Part shown: piece after piece, positions 36,121-45,551 of the stretch | How the letters are laid out: every line of letters begins with the position of its first letter | How positions within the stretch are numbered: the first letter of the stretch is position 1 | Assembly (NCBI RefSeq): GCF_000217995.1 | Contig: NC_015676.1 | Coordinates: forward strand, 784,103 to 848,102 | From: Methanosalsum zhilinae DSM 4017 | GTDB lineage: Archaea > Halobacteriota > Methanosarcinia > Methanosarcinales > Methanosarcinaceae | Reading direction: 5' to 3' | Length of the DNA: 64,000 nt | Made by a program: the position numbers and the translations under genes | Notes under the pieces: model-generated | What the model was told of the DNA's origin: nothing | What the model saw: only the letters and a program-made list of their open reading frames with translations | The model's database searches: none

Positions 36121-37785
36121 ATGAGAAGTGACAGTATTAAAAAAGGTATCGAAAAAGCTCCACATCGTTCACTATTGAAAGCTACAGGCCTCACAGATTC
36201 TGAAATTGAGAAGCCTTTTATAGCAGTTGTAAATTCCTGGAATGAGATTGTACCGGGACATATTCATCTTGATAAACTCGCAGAAGCCGTTAAGGCTGGT
36301 ATAAGAAGTGCTGGCGGAGTTCCTTTTGAGTTCAACACAATCGGGATATGTGATGGTCTTGCCATGGGACATAAAGGAATGAAATATTCTCTTCCAAGCA
36401 GGGAAGCAATTGAAGATACCATAGAACTGATGGTTCAGGCTCACCAGTTTGATGCAATGGTGCTTATACCTACCTGTGATAAGATAGTACCGGGCCATCT
36501 GATGGCCGCTGGCAGACTGGATATTCCTACGATAGTTGTTACCGGGGGTCCTATGCTTCCCGGGTTTTCCGGGGACCAGTGCCGTGACCTTGTATCTGTT
36601 TTTGAAGGAATTGGAGAATATAAGAGGGGAAAAATAACAGAACAGGAATTTCTGATGCTTGAAGACCTTTCATGTGGTGGTTCAGGTTCATGTGCAGGCT
36701 TGTTTACTGCAAATACAATGGCCTGTGTCACAGAAGCACTTGGCCTAAGCCTTCCAGGCTGTGCAACAGCTCATGCTGTTGATGCTAAAAAAATACGTAT
36801 TGCAAAAGAGTCCGGTGAAAGGATTGTTCAGATGTTTTATGAAAACCTTACTCCCAGTAAGATAGTATCTGCTGATGCAATTGAAAATTCAATAAAAGTG
36901 GATATGGCAATCGGAGGAAGTACAAATACAACACTTCATTTGCCAGCAATTGCCCATGAGTTTGGACTGGAACTTCCGCTTGATGTATTTGATGAATTGA
37001 GTAAAACCACCCCTCATCTGGTGTCACTACGGCCTGGTGGCGATGATCTGATGCTTGATTTTGATCGTGCAGGTGGTGTTCAGGCAATTATAATGCAGCT
37101 TGAACCAATTCTTTCAATGGATGTCATGACTGCAACCGGAAATACACTAAAGAAGAATCTGGATAGTTTTGTACTTGCCAACCCGGAGGTGAATAAAAGA
37201 GTAATCTCGACCCTTGAAGAACCTGTACACCGGGAAGGTGGTATTGCTATACTTAAGGGAACACTGGCTCCAGAAGGAGCAGTCGTAAAACAGTCTGCTG
37301 TAAATGAGAAAATGCTCGTTCATACCGGACCTGCAAAGGTCTATGACAGTGAAGAAGAAGCAATGAAGGGAATAATGGATGGTGATGTTAAAGAAAAGGA
37401 TGTGGTTGTGATACGCTATGAAGGTCCAAAGGGAGGACCCGGAATGCGGGAAATGTTATCACCTACGTCTGCTATCGCAGGTCTTGGTCTTATTGATTCA
37501 GTTGCACTGATCACAGATGGGCGATTTTCTGGAGGAACAAGAGGGCCCTGTATAGGTCATGTTTGTCCTGAAGCTCTGACAGGGGGGCCGATTGCTCTTG
37601 TAAGAGATGGAGATGAAATAGAGATCAATATACCTGAGAGGATCTTAAATCTAAATATCGATAAAGATGAATTGGAGCTTAGAAAAGAGTCTCTGAAACA
37701 TCCACTAAAAGAAGAGGTAAAAGGCTATCTTGCTCGCTATCAGAAATTTGCAGGATCTGCAAGCAGGGGAGGAGTGATCGATTAA
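36121..37785 (+). CDS. ilvD: dihydroxy-acid dehydratase
   Basis: It converts 2,3-dihydroxy-isovalerate to 2-ketoisovalerate for branched-chain amino acid synthesis. The 554-residue length is normal. Conserved features are TCDKIVPGH (Cys and His around residue 120), [19 protein letters not shown] near residues 183-201, which supplies an iron-sulfur ligand, and the [17 protein letters not shown] block near the C terminus. ATG 36121 is preceded by AGGTGAG. A long AT-rich region of 293 nt lies upstream and holds the promoter. Confidence 0.97.
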   Translation: MRSDSIKKGIEKAPHRSLLKATGLTDSEIEKPFIAVVNSWNEIVPGHIHLDKLAEAVKAGIRSAGGVPFEFNTIGICDGLAMGHKGMKYSLPSREAIEDTIELMVQAHQFDAMVLIPTCDKIVPGHLMAAGRLDIPTIVVTGGPMLPGFSGDQCRDLVSVFEGIGEYKRGKITEQEFLMLEDLSCGGSGSCAGLFTANTMACVTEALGLSLPGCATAHAVDAKKIRIAKESGERIVQMFYENLTPSKIVSADAIENSIKVDMAIGGSTNTTLHLPAIAHEFGLELPLDVFDELSKTTPHLVSLRPGGDDLMLDFDRAGGVQAIIMQLEPILSMDVMTATGNTLKKNLDSFVLANPEVNKRVISTLEEPVHREGGIAILKGTLAPEGAVVKQSAVNEKMLVHTGPAKVYDSEEEAMKGIMDGDVKEKDVVVIRYEGPKGGPGMREMLSPTSAIAGLGLIDSVALITDGRFSGGTRGPCIGHVCPEALTGGPIALVRDGDEIEINIPERILNLNIDKDELELRKESLKHPLKEEVKGYLARYQKFAGSASRGGVID

Positions 37786-37838
37786 TTTGATCACTTCCTC
37801 TTAATCAATACTGAACAACTTTTTTAATATTGGGTATA

Positions 37839-38291
37839 ATGTGGGGTGTTAGTATATCTTCCAGACTAAAAATTATAAACCAGGCCCGATGTATCGGGTG
37901 CTATTCCTGTATGATGGCATGCGCCAGAACATACTACAAAACTGTATCTATTAAGAATAGTGCAATTGTCATAAGAACAAGTGGGGGGATAGAAAATGCC
38001 TTTGTATGTATTGTATGTCGTGCATGTACTGATCCTCCATGTGCTGAGGTATGTCCCAGAAATGCTCTTTCAAAAAGAAAAGGTGGAGGCGTTGCTCTTA
38101 ATAAGGAATTATGTGATGGGTGTGAAAAATGTATGAGTGCATGTATAATCGGAGCAATACATATGGACGGGGAACAGAAAGCAATAGTGTGCAGGCATTG
38201 TGGAGTGTGCACAGGGTTCTGTCCTCATGAAGTGCTGGAAATGATAAAAGTTGAAGATGCGGGGAAACAGAATTCCGCTGCCTCTTCTTAA
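37839..38291 (+). CDS. polyferredoxin-like 4Fe-4S protein
   Basis: The 150-residue protein has four groups of cysteines: CIGCYSCMMAC, a CIVCRACTDPPCAEVCP set, CDGCEKCMSAC and CRHCGVCTGFCP, enough for up to four [4Fe-4S] clusters, as in the electron-transfer subunits that serve aldehyde oxidoreductases. The start is uncertain: ATG 37839 is chosen, with an in-frame TTG at 37830 as alternative. It lies 20 nt before the aldehyde oxidoreductase gene and likely passes electrons from it to ferredoxin or another acceptor. Confidence 0.88.
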   Translation: MWGVSISSRLKIINQARCIGCYSCMMACARTYYKTVSIKNSAIVIRTSGGIENAFVCIVCRACTDPPCAEVCPRNALSKRKGGGVALNKELCDGCEKCMSACIIGAIHMDGEQKAIVCRHCGVCTGFCPHEVLEMIKVEDAGKQNSAASS

Positions 38292-38311
38292 TTTGTAGGT
38301 GGGAACTTCCA

Positions 38312-40063
38312 ATGACTGATATTTCGGATATGTCAAATGTCCTCTACATTGATCTTACAGAAAAAACATTTGAAAAAGTAAGCCGAAAAGATCTCTACAG
38401 AAAATATCTTGGTGGTACTGGAGTAGCTACTGCTCTTTTTTTTGAAGAATTCAAAGATGGAATGGATCCACTGGACCCCCGGGCACCTGTAGTATTCAGT
38501 ATAGGCCCTCTATCTGCATTGTTTCCAAGCTGTTCAAAAGTTGTCTCAATGTTTAGATCTCCTCTCACCAATGAACTGGGTGAATCACACGCAGGAGGAC
38601 GTCTTGCTCTGGCAATGAGATTTTCAGGCTGTGACTCGATTGTAATAAAGGGTAGGGCCAAAAAGCCTGTTTATATTTCAATACATGATGATGAAGTATT
38701 GTTCAAAGATGCGTCTTCTATATGGGGTCTCTCATCAACTACAGATGTGGGGAAGATAATTCGCGAGGTTGAACCAGGAGCCGGGCGCAGGAGTATTATC
38801 CGCATAGGTATTGCAGGAGAGAAACTGGTTAAATATTCCAATGTCAATGTTGATACTTATAGGCATTTTGGTAGACTGGGTCTGGGAGCTGTTTTTGGAT
38901 CAAAGAATCTTAAAGCTATTGTGATCTCCGGTAATAAGGAAATAGAGGTATCTGATAAAAAAGCCTATAACCTAACATTTAAGCAAATTTATGAAGAAAT
39001 TGTAAAAACCGACCAGATGCATAAGTATCATGATCTGGGAACTACTGAAAATATTCTCCCTCTCAACGAAATCAAAGGGTTGCCAACAAAAAATTTCCAA
39101 CATTCCAGTTTTGAATTCTCAGAATCAATATCTGGGGAATTGTTTGCAGAAAAATATCTTATAAAAAGAGTGTCCTGTGCAGTGTGTCCTATCGGATGTG
39201 TGCATATAGCTATGCTTAAGAAGAGATTTTCCAGGCTTCATGAGTATGAAATAAAGAATATTTCATATGACTATGAACCTGTGTATTCAATGGGTACTAT
39301 CCTGGGAGTACAGTCTCCTGAAGGAATACTTGAACTGATAGATAAATGTGAAATGTACGGACTGGATGTCATCAGCACAGGAGTTGTACTGGCATGGGCT
39401 ACGGAAATGTTTCAACTTGATCGAATACCTGAATCTGAAAAGGGCGGACTTAACCTAAGGTGGTCCGATGTTGATAGCTATCTGCAGGCTATTGATCTTA
39501 TTGTAGGTGGAACTACTGATTTTTATTCAGCAATGGGGAAAGGTATAAATTATGCAGCTAAGGAATATGGTGGTGAAGATTTCGCTATGCAGATTGGTGG
39601 GTTGGAAGTTGCAGGTTATCATACAGGCCCTGCAAATATAGCAGGCCTTGCTGTAGGGGTCAGACACTCTCATCTGGATAATGCAGGATACAGCATTGAT
39701 CAGAAATCTCTTAAGAAAAGGCTTGGTGAGGAGGATATAGCTGATCTGTTGATATATGAGGATAACATTCGCAGTATCTTCAATTCACTTACTATATGTC
39801 TGTTTGCACGTTCAGTATATTCCCCTGATACTATAAAGGCAGCATTGGGATCTCTGGGAATTCATGCTGATGAAGAAACTTTAAATTCTCTTGGTAATGA
39901 TATTGTTATGAAAAAGTATGAACTAAAAAAAAGAATGGGCTTTGACCTTAAAGATCTTCGTTTTCCGGAAAGATTCTTTGAAACCGTATCATCTACCGGA
40001 ACTGTTAACCGGGACAGTGTAGAGCAAATTATCCGGATATACTGTTTGAAGCGGGGAATCTGA
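38312..40063 (+). CDS. aldehyde ferredoxin oxidoreductase family protein
   Basis: A tungsto- or molybdopterin oxidoreductase that interconverts aldehydes and acids. The 583-residue protein has the N-terminal family pattern (YIDLTEKTFEKV, then YLGGTGVATALFFEE), the GESHAGGRLALAMRFSGCD-type region, and CAVCPIGC, whose cysteines with a later Cys hold the [4Fe-4S] cluster. Start ATG 38312 is preceded by AGGTGGGA. The neighbouring 4Fe-4S protein is the likely electron partner, and the small zinc-ribbon gene follows 18 nt after the stop. The substrate is unknown. Confidence 0.93.
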   Translation: MTDISDMSNVLYIDLTEKTFEKVSRKDLYRKYLGGTGVATALFFEEFKDGMDPLDPRAPVVFSIGPLSALFPSCSKVVSMFRSPLTNELGESHAGGRLALAMRFSGCDSIVIKGRAKKPVYISIHDDEVLFKDASSIWGLSSTTDVGKIIREVEPGAGRRSIIRIGIAGEKLVKYSNVNVDTYRHFGRLGLGAVFGSKNLKAIVISGNKEIEVSDKKAYNLTFKQIYEEIVKTDQMHKYHDLGTTENILPLNEIKGLPTKNFQHSSFEFSESISGELFAEKYLIKRVSCAVCPIGCVHIAMLKKRFSRLHEYEIKNISYDYEPVYSMGTILGVQSPEGILELIDKCEMYGLDVISTGVVLAWATEMFQLDRIPESEKGGLNLRWSDVDSYLQAIDLIVGGTTDFYSAMGKGINYAAKEYGGEDFAMQIGGLEVAGYHTGPANIAGLAVGVRHSHLDNAGYSIDQKSLKKRLGEEDIADLLIYEDNIRSIFNSLTICLFARSVYSPDTIKAALGSLGIHADEETLNSLGNDIVMKKYELKKRMGFDLKDLRFPERFFETVSSTGTVNRDSVEQIIRIYCLKRGI

Positions 40064-40081
40064 TTTAAAGGGGGTTTGAGC

Positions 40082-40252
40082 ATGGAATTAATGGGAATAT
40101 GTACTATATGCGGTAAAACTGCCAGATTGAATAGTTGTATGATATGTGGAAGACTTGTATGCAGTGATTGCATGGATGCACGTACAGGGTTATGTATAAG
40201 GTGCTCACATGGACGAAGTTATCCGAATATACATGAGAAAAGATTTGAATAA
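40082..40252 (+). CDS. small eight-cysteine zinc-binding protein, 56 residues
   Basis: The gene is easily missed because of its size. The product holds eight cysteines in CXXC-type pairs (CTICGK, then CMICGR, CSDC and CIRC), the treble-clef or HIT-type zinc-finger pattern, and ends in a short basic tail. GGGGG lies before ATG 40082. It starts 18 nt after the oxidoreductase stop, so it is probably in the same transcript, and could act as a maturation or regulatory factor; that is inference. Confidence 0.78.
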   Translation: MELMGICTICGKTARLNSCMICGRLVCSDCMDARTGLCIRCSHGRSYPNIHEKRFE

Positions 40253-40265
40253 CTCTTTTTTTATT

Positions 40266-41234
40266 TTATGTCCTTGTAAGATATTTAGATCCTTTTTTGT
40301 TGAGTACAGCAATCCTGTCTGAAGCAATCAATTGATCAAGCTTTTTTTCAACTGAATGTAAATTATATTTCTTGGAAAGTAAATTGACTACTACATCTTT
40401 TTTTATTTCAGCTTTCACAGGTATATATGCCAGTAAATTTTTTTCAAGGATCTTTTCTGAATCAGGGCTGTAATCCCTGGAGGATGCTGAACCTCTTACT
40501 TTGCTGTCCTGATTATATGTTCCTTTGCTGCAGGATTCTGGCTTGAACTCATATTTCTGGCTTTCAATATTTTCCACATGTGGCTTATGGAATGGAATAT
40601 TATTAGTATCTGGTTCTGTCTGTATTGATTCTGGATATTGTTCCTGATATGTAGTATCTGAATTTCTGGAATCGATTTTTGATTGAGCGGAATTTATGTT
40701 AAGTGTTATGTTTTCAGGAAGGTCCTGTTTTTTGGATTCAGATTCTTTTTCATTTTCATAGTTAAATTCATCTGCATTCTGAATATTATTATGCTTTGGT
40801 CCTTTTTCAGATAGATCATATAAGTTTCTATTATCCATTAAGGAAGAATATTGTGCAGGCTGTGGAATATCCTGGATATTTTCTATTTTGCCTACATTAT
40901 TGTTTACAGGACTAGCTGGAACTTCATTTTGCTTCAAATGCTTCATTTCAGTTTTCAGATCATCCAGGACTGAATGGATGGATCCAACATATTCTTCGAT
41001 AGATTGTATTCTGCTATCAAGTCCTGAAATATTTTCATGGATCTTATTCAGATCTTCGTTTAATTGCTGGGATTCATCTTCCTTTGTTCCCTTATCGCCC
41101 TCAGATTTTTCATTTGCCGAAAATGTCGGGTTCAGCTTCATTTCGATCAGTTCTCTTACAAAATGGCTCTTATTTTCAATATCATTGAGCTGATCAAATA
41201 ATTCATCAGTGAGGCTGATTGTGAGTCTTTTCAT
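40266..41234 (-). CDS. RHH/coiled-coil protein with C-terminal winged-helix-like end
   Basis: The 322-residue protein begins with a short ribbon-helix-helix-like segment (MKRLTISLTDELFDQLNDIE), then a coiled coil (about 55-105: LNKIHENISGLDSRIQSIEEYV), a long low-complexity linker rich in Asn, Ser, Glu and Gln (about 105-255), and ends with a helical winged-helix-like block (VVVNLLSKKYNLHSVEKKLDQL). The layout suggests a DNA-binding protein with a flexible spacer; the target is unknown. It converges with the zinc-ribbon gene, stops 13 nt apart. Confidence 0.6.
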   Translation of the reverse strand: MKRLTISLTDELFDQLNDIENKSHFVRELIEMKLNPTFSANEKSEGDKGTKEDESQQLNEDLNKIHENISGLDSRIQSIEEYVGSIHSVLDDLKTEMKHLKQNEVPASPVNNNVGKIENIQDIPQPAQYSSLMDNRNLYDLSEKGPKHNNIQNADEFNYENEKESESKKQDLPENITLNINSAQSKIDSRNSDTTYQEQYPESIQTEPDTNNIPFHKPHVENIESQKYEFKPESCSKGTYNQDSKVRGSASSRDYSPDSEKILEKNLLAYIPVKAEIKKDVVVNLLSKKYNLHSVEKKLDQLIASDRIAVLNKKGSKYLTRT

Positions 41235-41442
41235 ATGTCTGACCTGGAAAAATTTAGTGCAATAGATCTAAATGTTTGGTTATTTCAAAGGATCAATTCT
41301 AACTATCATTCAGTATTATCAATAACTGCTATATATGAATGTTCCTGAAATACATTTTCTTTAGGGTGTATGTCTCTGTTTTTTATTGATTTTAGAACCA
41401 TGGGCTTTGGCAGTTTAGATTATATTATCTGCCGATATTTTT

Positions 41443-42375
41443 TCATACCAGCCTATTGATCGGATGATTATCAGAGTGTTCTATACCCATATCTTCAATA
41501 GCTTCACATACCATAATATCTCCCATTGCAACCAGTGGGAATACATAGGGTGCATTTTCCATAGGTCCATAAAGTATAAAATCACCTGCTGAAACTATCT
41601 GCATACCTATAGATCCAATATCGCATATCTTATATTTCAGGGGATCTTCCTTTCTTTTGTTCTGAAGCCAGCTCCAGGAAGATGGTGCATTATGGATGCC
41701 GGATCCTACAGGATGTCCCCATCTGGCCTTTGCTGTAAGCGACATTCTCAAGGCTATACCTGCTCCACTTCCCATTGGAGTAATACTTGGATCTATCAGC
41801 TTATTAGAAATGCCGCAATAGTTTGCTATTTCTACCAGGCCTTTATCCAGAATGCCACCACCGTCTTCCAGTAATCTCATTCTTCCGCTTAACGATGAAT
41901 CAATAGCATTAAATCCAAGTATTATAGAACTGTCAACATCTGACAGTTTCAAACATTCGATTTCACTGGCTTCAGTGCTCATATTTAATGAATTGTATAT
42001 TGTCCTATCTGCCAGCCCGGTCTCTGTGGTGTATAGGGCAGCATCGGTTCTAACTTCCGGCTCTGAAGAGTCAACAATAAATGGTGCATCTGAAACATCA
42101 CATATAAAATCTATATATTTATGCATACTTTCCAATGTATTTGAAAAAATATGTATTATGTGAGGAATCCCGGTTTCGTCGGAATTTGATTCCTGGTTAT
42201 TTATCAACTTTTCTGCAGTATTTCTGTCAAATATACCCTTATCTGGATCCTCAATTATTTTATGTCCTGTATAAAATATGGTTCCTGCAACGACTGTAGG
42301 TAGCTCGCCTGGCTGCCCTCCTATTTTTGTTCCTGCAATATTACAAATTTCCTGTTCTTTCTGAAATCTGAACAT
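41443..42375 (-). CDS. mtxH: MtxH: MtrH-like methyltransferase subunit
   Basis: This 310-residue protein is homologous to MtrH, the subunit that moves the methyl group between tetrahydromethanopterin and the cobalt of the corrinoid in the methyltransferase complex. Shared features are EICNIAGTKIGGQPGELPTV at the start, GTIFYTGHKI, and IDFICDVSDAPFIVDSS. It sits in an mtxX-mtxA-mtxH cluster rather than in the eight-gene mtr operon, so a dedicated soluble methyl transfer is likely. A GAGGTAC ribosome binding site precedes ATG 42375; mtxA ends 19 nt upstream. Confidence 0.88.
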   Translation of the reverse strand: MFRFQKEQEICNIAGTKIGGQPGELPTVVAGTIFYTGHKIIEDPDKGIFDRNTAEKLINNQESNSDETGIPHIIHIFSNTLESMHKYIDFICDVSDAPFIVDSSEPEVRTDAALYTTETGLADRTIYNSLNMSTEASEIECLKLSDVDSSIILGFNAIDSSLSGRMRLLEDGGGILDKGLVEIANYCGISNKLIDPSITPMGSGAGIALRMSLTAKARWGHPVGSGIHNAPSSWSWLQNKRKEDPLKYKICDIGSIGMQIVSAGDFILYGPMENAPYVFPLVAMGDIMVCEAIEDMGIEHSDNHPINRLV

Positions 42376-42394
42376 AATTGTACCTCAATACGGG

Positions 42395-42988
42395 TTATAA
42401 TTGGTCTGATGTGCAGATGATTCCATTCTCTGCATCAATAACAAATTCATCGCTCAGTATAATGTCTGCAGAAGATGAATGTTGAATACAGCTTTTCTTC
42501 CTTTTTCCGGTTAAAATTACGAATGGTTCTTCAGCATACGCTTCATTTTTGTTAGAATAAACGTCCACAAGTTCATATATTTCTTTTTTGTCTGTCAATC
42601 CTGTATAATCGATCAGGTCTACTTGCTCCTGAAATCTAATGATTGCATTTTCCGGGATATTTTCGATAAAAGGGATAGCACCATCGGACCCTATAATTCT
42701 CCCGTTCTCGTCAATTCCGTTATTATGCAGGGCGATCAGGGATTTTCCAGATAGATGTCCTCTAGACTCCCCTCCACACAGGAGAAGGTATCGGATATTT
42801 GAATTAGAAATTATGTTTATTACAACCTTTTCAACACCAAGATTTTCTGTCTTACAGGTTCCCCATATGGCAGCTTTTTCAGTGGGCTCGATAGAACTTG
42901 CAAGGGTCACAACTGCAATCCTTGAATCAATTGAACCGATTACGTAATCACCTTTGGCAGGTGGCCAGTCATTTGCAACATGCTCCAT
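42395..42988 (-). CDS. mtxA: MtxA: soluble MtrA-like corrinoid protein
   Basis: The 197-residue protein matches the corrinoid-binding MtrA subunit: DWPPAKGDYVIGS at the start, CKTENLGVEKVVINIISN, and His78 in RGHLSG, the His that coordinates cobalt in MtrA. It lacks the C-terminal membrane anchor of MtrA, so it should be soluble. It would carry the methyl group between MtxH and an unknown partner. The ribosome binding site before ATG 42988 is weak; a tetranucleotide repeat fills the spacer to mtxX. Confidence 0.88.
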   Translation of the reverse strand: MEHVANDWPPAKGDYVIGSIDSRIAVVTLASSIEPTEKAAIWGTCKTENLGVEKVVINIISNSNIRYLLLCGGESRGHLSGKSLIALHNNGIDENGRIIGSDGAIPFIENIPENAIIRFQEQVDLIDYTGLTDKKEIYELVDVYSNKNEAYAEEPFVILTGKRKKSCIQHSSSADIILSDEFVIDAENGIICTSDQL

Positions 42989-43014
42989 TATATCATCTTA
43001 TAGTTGTAGTATTG

Positions 43015-43065
<51 letters not shown>

Positions 43066-43082
43066 TTTTTCTTTGCTTTCTT

Positions 43083-43934
43083 TTAAAAATCGATCTCAGA
43101 TGTATCTGAAATATCTGCCAGTGCACTTGCCAGCATTATTGCTTTGGTGTAATGTCCTCCAACTCTGGAAGTGTCTACAAAGACATAGTCATCCATTAGA
43201 ACAGGTGCACCGATTCCGTCCCCTCCCCCAAGAAAAACCAGGGTTCGGAATATGAGATTACCTGATATTCCATCAGGTGCAAAAATAAAATTTGCTTCTT
43301 TAATTGCGTCTTCGATCAGAATGGTATAATGCTTTGCGTTAATTCCTTTCTCATGAAGCCTGTTTGTTATGAAATCAGCATCTGCAAGGGTTCGATCTAC
43401 TCTGCTGTCTCTTCCTAGATCACCCAATCTTCCACCTGAAAGGATACCTACAGAAGGCTCAATTCCAAAACGACTTATGTGCCTGGCACCATTAAGAATA
43501 AAGTTTATTCGATCAGCAATACTTCCTGTCTCATCGATTCCCACAGGTGCCAGAAAAAAACAGTTTCCAGATGCAGTTATTAGAAGTGCGAGTCTCTGTA
43601 TGGATTCCATTTTCAGTGATTGCTTGAGATTTGCAAGCGCTCCTGAGGCATGTGCAGTTCCCCTGACTGCTGCATCAACTTTTCTAGATACAAGAAGGCT
43701 GGCCAGCATTTTTTCAGGGTTCTGAGTGTCGATTATATCCAGCTCAGTATCAAATTCCCTGATTTTGCTCCTGTCACCTACCAGTACCACATGTGCATAT
43801 CTGCCATTATGCGCAGCGTTAACACTGGATATTAGCTTTTCAGTAGGCTCCCTGATTCCTATTGCAACCCTCGCTCTGTTTTTAAGTGCACGGTTCTCAA
43901 TAATATTTAAGATATCATTATTTCCTGAGTTCAT
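43083..43934 (-). CDS. mtxX: MtxX: methanogenesis marker protein (MtxX family)
   Basis: The 283-residue protein is of the MtxX family, an archaeal phosphate-acyltransferase-like fold found only in methanogens. Visible pieces are [20 protein letters not shown] near the start, [20 protein letters not shown], and [20 protein letters not shown]. Its reaction is unknown. I choose ATG 43934 (GGGG ribosome binding site about eight nt upstream) over ATG 43976, whose extra residues look non-coding and would leave almost no promoter space before divergent rfcL. It is first in the mtxX-mtxA-mtxH series. Confidence 0.85.
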   Translation of the reverse strand: MNSGNNDILNIIENRALKNRARVAIGIREPTEKLISSVNAAHNGRYAHVVLVGDRSKIREFDTELDIIDTQNPEKMLASLLVSRKVDAAVRGTAHASGALANLKQSLKMESIQRLALLITASGNCFFLAPVGIDETGSIADRINFILNGARHISRFGIEPSVGILSGGRLGDLGRDSRVDRTLADADFITNRLHEKGINAKHYTILIEDAIKEANFIFAPDGISGNLIFRTLVFLGGGDGIGAPVLMDDYVFVDTSRVGGHYTKAIMLASALADISDTSEIDF

Positions 43935-44012
43935 AACATTGCCCCAGTTGCCGTTAGGATTAGAAAAGAAATGCAAACATTAATTAATTTTCCCTTTTAT
44001 GAGTAATACAAG

Positions 44013-45536
44013 ATGACGCATATAGGTGAATGGGCTGAGAAGTACCGTCCTGGATCCCTTTCTGAAATAGTGGGAAATAAGAAGGCAGTTGAAAATCTGC
44101 AAGAATGGGCTCAAAAATGGACATACACAATTCCTGAAAAACGTGCCGTTATACTTGCTGGAAGGGCAGGTATTGGTAAAACATCTGCAGCACACGCACT
44201 TGCAAATGATTTTGGCTGGGAAATAATAGAACTTAATGCAAGTGACAAGAGAACGGCAGATGCTGTTGAAAGAGTTGCAGGTTCTGCTTCAAAAATGCAT
44301 TCTCTGGATGGAAGTACATCCCGCAGACTGATAATTCTGGATGAAGCAGATAATCTGCATGGCAGCAGTGACAGAGGGGGTACACGCGCCATAGGGAATA
44401 TCATTAAAAGAACAAAGCAGCCAATAGTCCTGATTGCAAATGACCTTTACGGAATATCTTCTACTGTTCGCTCCAATTCTCTGGAAATAAAGTTCAATTC
44501 TATTCAGAGCAGGTCAATGGTTCCAGCACTTAAGAAGATCTGTCGTGAAGAAGGTATTATGTGTGGTGTAGGAGTACTTGAGAAAATCGCAGAAAATGCA
44601 GATGGTGACCTTAGAAGTGCAGTAAATGATCTCCAGGCAGTTTCAATGGGTAGAGATGAAATATATATTGAAGATATAGCTACTTCCCAGAGAGATACTC
44701 AGGGGTCTATATTCAAAGTGCTTCCAAAGATCTTCAAAGGCACTGATCCAAAAAAAGCATATGAGGCAACATATAGCCTTGATGAAAGTCCTGAAGACCT
44801 GGTACACTGGATAGATGAAAACCTGCTTTATCAGTATTCAGGAAAGGAAGGAATTGTCAATGAAGACATAAAGAACGGGTATGGTTACCTGGCGCGGGCT
44901 GATCTATATCTTGGTCGTGTAAAGAAAAGGCAGAATTATCGTTTGTGGAGATATGCAGGTATGCTCATGACCGGTGGAATTGCTATATCCCGGACCCAGC
45001 AAAAAGGAGGTTTTGTGAGATACCAGCCCCCTTCTTTATGGCGAAGGCTTGGTCAGCTAAAGGCAAAAAGGAATCTTCGTGATAATCTATCTGTCAAAAT
45101 TGCAGCGCATTGCCATGAGTCAACAAGATATTCCCGTTCCAATCTCATTCCTGTCTATCGCCAGCTTTTAAAAGATGATAATTACTCAGTTGACTCCGCG
45201 GTGAACCTGGACCTGAGCGTAGATGAGATCCTCTATCTCACAGGAGGACGAACCGTTACAAAAAAAATCCAGAAGATACACGAACTTGCACAGGATCGCA
45301 TCAGAGAAACAATATCTCATGATATTGAATTTTATACTTCTCCAAGAAAAGGCTCAGCCAGTGCAAATAAGGGTCTCGAAGAGTTTGCCGCCAGCAGTGA
45401 TCCAGGATCGTCTTCATCTACAATAGACAGTAATGATGCAACAGACGGGAATGATAATAATAGGCCGGAATCTGAAAAATCAAAAGGATCATCTGAAAAG
45501 AAAGGAAAACCTCAAAGAACATTATTTGACTTTTGA
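44013..45536 (+). CDS. rfcL: replication factor C large subunit
   Basis: The AAA+ clamp-loader subunit that, with RfcS, opens PCNA onto DNA. The 507-residue protein has the N-terminal WAEKYRPGSLSEIVGN block, Walker A AGRAGIGKTSA (about residues 50-60), Walker B LIILDEADN, and a C-terminal PCNA-interacting motif (QRTLFDF) at the very end after a Ser-rich disordered tail. It is divergent from mtxX and followed 15 nt later by top6B, giving a replication/topology cluster. Confidence 0.95.
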   Translation: MTHIGEWAEKYRPGSLSEIVGNKKAVENLQEWAQKWTYTIPEKRAVILAGRAGIGKTSAAHALANDFGWEIIELNASDKRTADAVERVAGSASKMHSLDGSTSRRLIILDEADNLHGSSDRGGTRAIGNIIKRTKQPIVLIANDLYGISSTVRSNSLEIKFNSIQSRSMVPALKKICREEGIMCGVGVLEKIAENADGDLRSAVNDLQAVSMGRDEIYIEDIATSQRDTQGSIFKVLPKIFKGTDPKKAYEATYSLDESPEDLVHWIDENLLYQYSGKEGIVNEDIKNGYGYLARADLYLGRVKKRQNYRLWRYAGMLMTGGIAISRTQQKGGFVRYQPPSLWRRLGQLKAKRNLRDNLSVKIAAHCHESTRYSRSNLIPVYRQLLKDDNYSVDSAVNLDLSVDEILYLTGGRTVTKKIQKIHELAQDRIRETISHDIEFYTSPRKGSASANKGLEEFAASSDPGSSSSTIDSNDATDGNDNNRPESEKSKGSSEKKGKPQRTLFDF

Positions 45537-45551
45537 AAAAAAGGAATTAAT

